13,055 nucleotides of DNA from CAZFAP01 sp964516325 (GTDB taxonomy: Bacteria > Auribacterota > JABMQX01): assembly GCA_964516325.1 (NCBI GenBank), contig CAZFAP010000139.1, forward strand, positions 1 through 13,055, written 5' to 3'. Made by a program: the position numbers and the translations under genes. This document shows positions 12,431 through 13,055 of this stretch, piece after piece. Positions within the stretch are counted from its first letter, which is position 1. Every line of letters starts with the position of its first letter. The notes below the pieces were generated by a model, which had not been told where the DNA came from, ran no database searches, and worked only from the letters and a program-made list of their open reading frames with translations.

Positions 12431-13055
12431 ATGGCGAAACCAGCGTCTCGGGTCCTCATTTGCCTTCTGTTTGCTGTCATGTCCGGCTGCACGAGCAGAA
12501 AGGACGAGTACCGCAACGGCAGGCTCGTCATCCAGTACTGGGAGAAGTGGACGGGGTTTGAAGGGGAAGCCATGCAGGAGGTCGTGGACGCCTTCAACGC
12601 CTTCCAGGACAAAATCTGGGTCGAGAAAATCACCGTCAGCCGGATGGACCGAAAGCTTCTGGCCTCTATTGCAGGCGGGACGCCCCCGGACGTCGCTGGC
12701 CTCTGGAGCTACCATACCGCTCCTTACGCTTCCAAAAACGCCGTCCTTCCCCTCGACGAGCGGATGCGGCAAGCCGGCCTGACAAAGGACCATTACAAGC
12801 CGATTTTCTGGGAACTTTGCCAGTGGCAGGGAGTCCATTATGCGCTTCCCACAACGCCCGCGACAGCGGCGCTTTACTGGAACAAGCGCCTCTTCCGCGA
12901 GGCCGGTCTGGACCCGGACCGTGGGCCGAGGACGATCGCCGAGCTCGACGAGTTTGCCGAGAAGCTCACGAAATACGACGAGAAAGGCAACCTCATCCAG
13001 GTCGGCTTCCTTCCCGGTATACCTGGAGCCTGGATGTGGTCGTGGGGATACTGGT
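12431..13055 (+). CDS. ABC transporter solute-binding lipoprotein (sugar type), 3' partial
   Basis: The gene runs off the window after 208 codons; family members usually have 400-450 residues. The ATG at 12431 follows a purine-rich stretch (GGAGG at 12415-12419, AGG closer in). Residues 1-20 are a lipoprotein signal peptide with lipobox MSGC, so Cys20 should be lipidated and the protein anchored in the periplasm. The body fits family 1 extracellular solute-binding proteins: LVIQYWEKWTGFEG at 32-45, MQEVVDAFNAFQD, the substrate-loop region SIAGGTPPDVAGLW near 79-92, and ALPTTPATAALYWNKRLFREAGLD near 138-161, the hallmark of sugar-binding members. Permease and ATPase genes would be expected downstream, outside the window. 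The ligand cannot be predicted. Confidence 0.88.
   Translation, partial: MAKPASRVLICLLFAVMSGCTSRKDEYRNGRLVIQYWEKWTGFEGEAMQEVVDAFNAFQDKIWVEKITVSRMDRKLLASIAGGTPPDVAGLWSYHTAPYASKNAVLPLDERMRQAGLTKDHYKPIFWELCQWQGVHYALPTTPATAALYWNKRLFREAGLDPDRGPRTIAELDEFAEKLTKYDEKGNLIQVGFLPGIPGAWMWSWGYW

Overview
The window (13,055 bp, GC-rich) looks like the chromosome of an uncultured Gram-negative bacterium. Support for this: a lipobox-bearing ABC solute-binding protein, two exported proteins with signal peptides, a bacterial UvrB, and a large beta-helix protein ending in the 'choice-of-anchor Q' type of motif plus a C-terminal module common in the Planctomycetota/Verrucomicrobiota and neighbouring candidate phyla. 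The 691-1523 gap is packed with short interspersed repeats (CAGGAT, GCAGAG and hairpin types) of a kind often seen in genomes of such lineages. The phylum cannot be fixed from the sequence alone.

Layout, left to right. 1-690: unrecognised proline-rich protein (+). 691-1523: repeat-filled gap. 1524-2780: exported two-repeat protein (+) whose second 205-residue repeat breaks off halfway, after which the frame runs into the antisense of the next gene. 2640-7460: a compact four-gene minus-strand operon. 7785-9779: uvrB (+), reading away from the operon. 10015-12144: exported beta-helix protein (+). 12431-end: sugar-type ABC transporter binding lipoprotein (+), cut by the window edge.

The operon is the notable part. 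In transcription order it encodes: (1) a 650-residue fusion of an HhH-like segment, a DEDDy 3'-5' exonuclease-like domain, a DUF429 RNase H-like domain and a C-terminal domain that may be a degenerate P-loop kinase; (2) a short PurA-family protein in which the catalytic Asp of adenylosuccinate synthetase is replaced by Ser (GSEGKGK), the substitution known from phage PurZ, which makes the 2-aminoadenine (Z) precursor from dGMP; (3) a dCTP deaminase/dUTPase-fold protein that seems to lack the catalytic Glu and carries a C-terminal membrane segment and coiled coil; (4) a deoxynucleoside kinase. A plausible reading is a nucleotide-pool system: the kinase could supply or process deoxynucleotides, the PurZ-like enzyme could convert dGMP towards 2-amino-dAMP with the host PurB, the dUTPase-fold protein could sense nucleotides at the membrane, and the nuclease could act on nucleic acid. 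No phage structural genes, DatZ, MazZ or polymerase are visible, so this is not an obvious Z-phage prophage.

Signs that the operon is an inserted island: the broken gene on its left, a perfect 13-bp inverted repeat at both edges (2647-2659 and 7635-7647), a 9-bp direct repeat just outside (2620-2628 and 7710-7718), and its own sigma70-like promoter divergent from that of uvrB. No transposase or integrase is present. A metagenome assembly join is an alternative explanation for the left edge.
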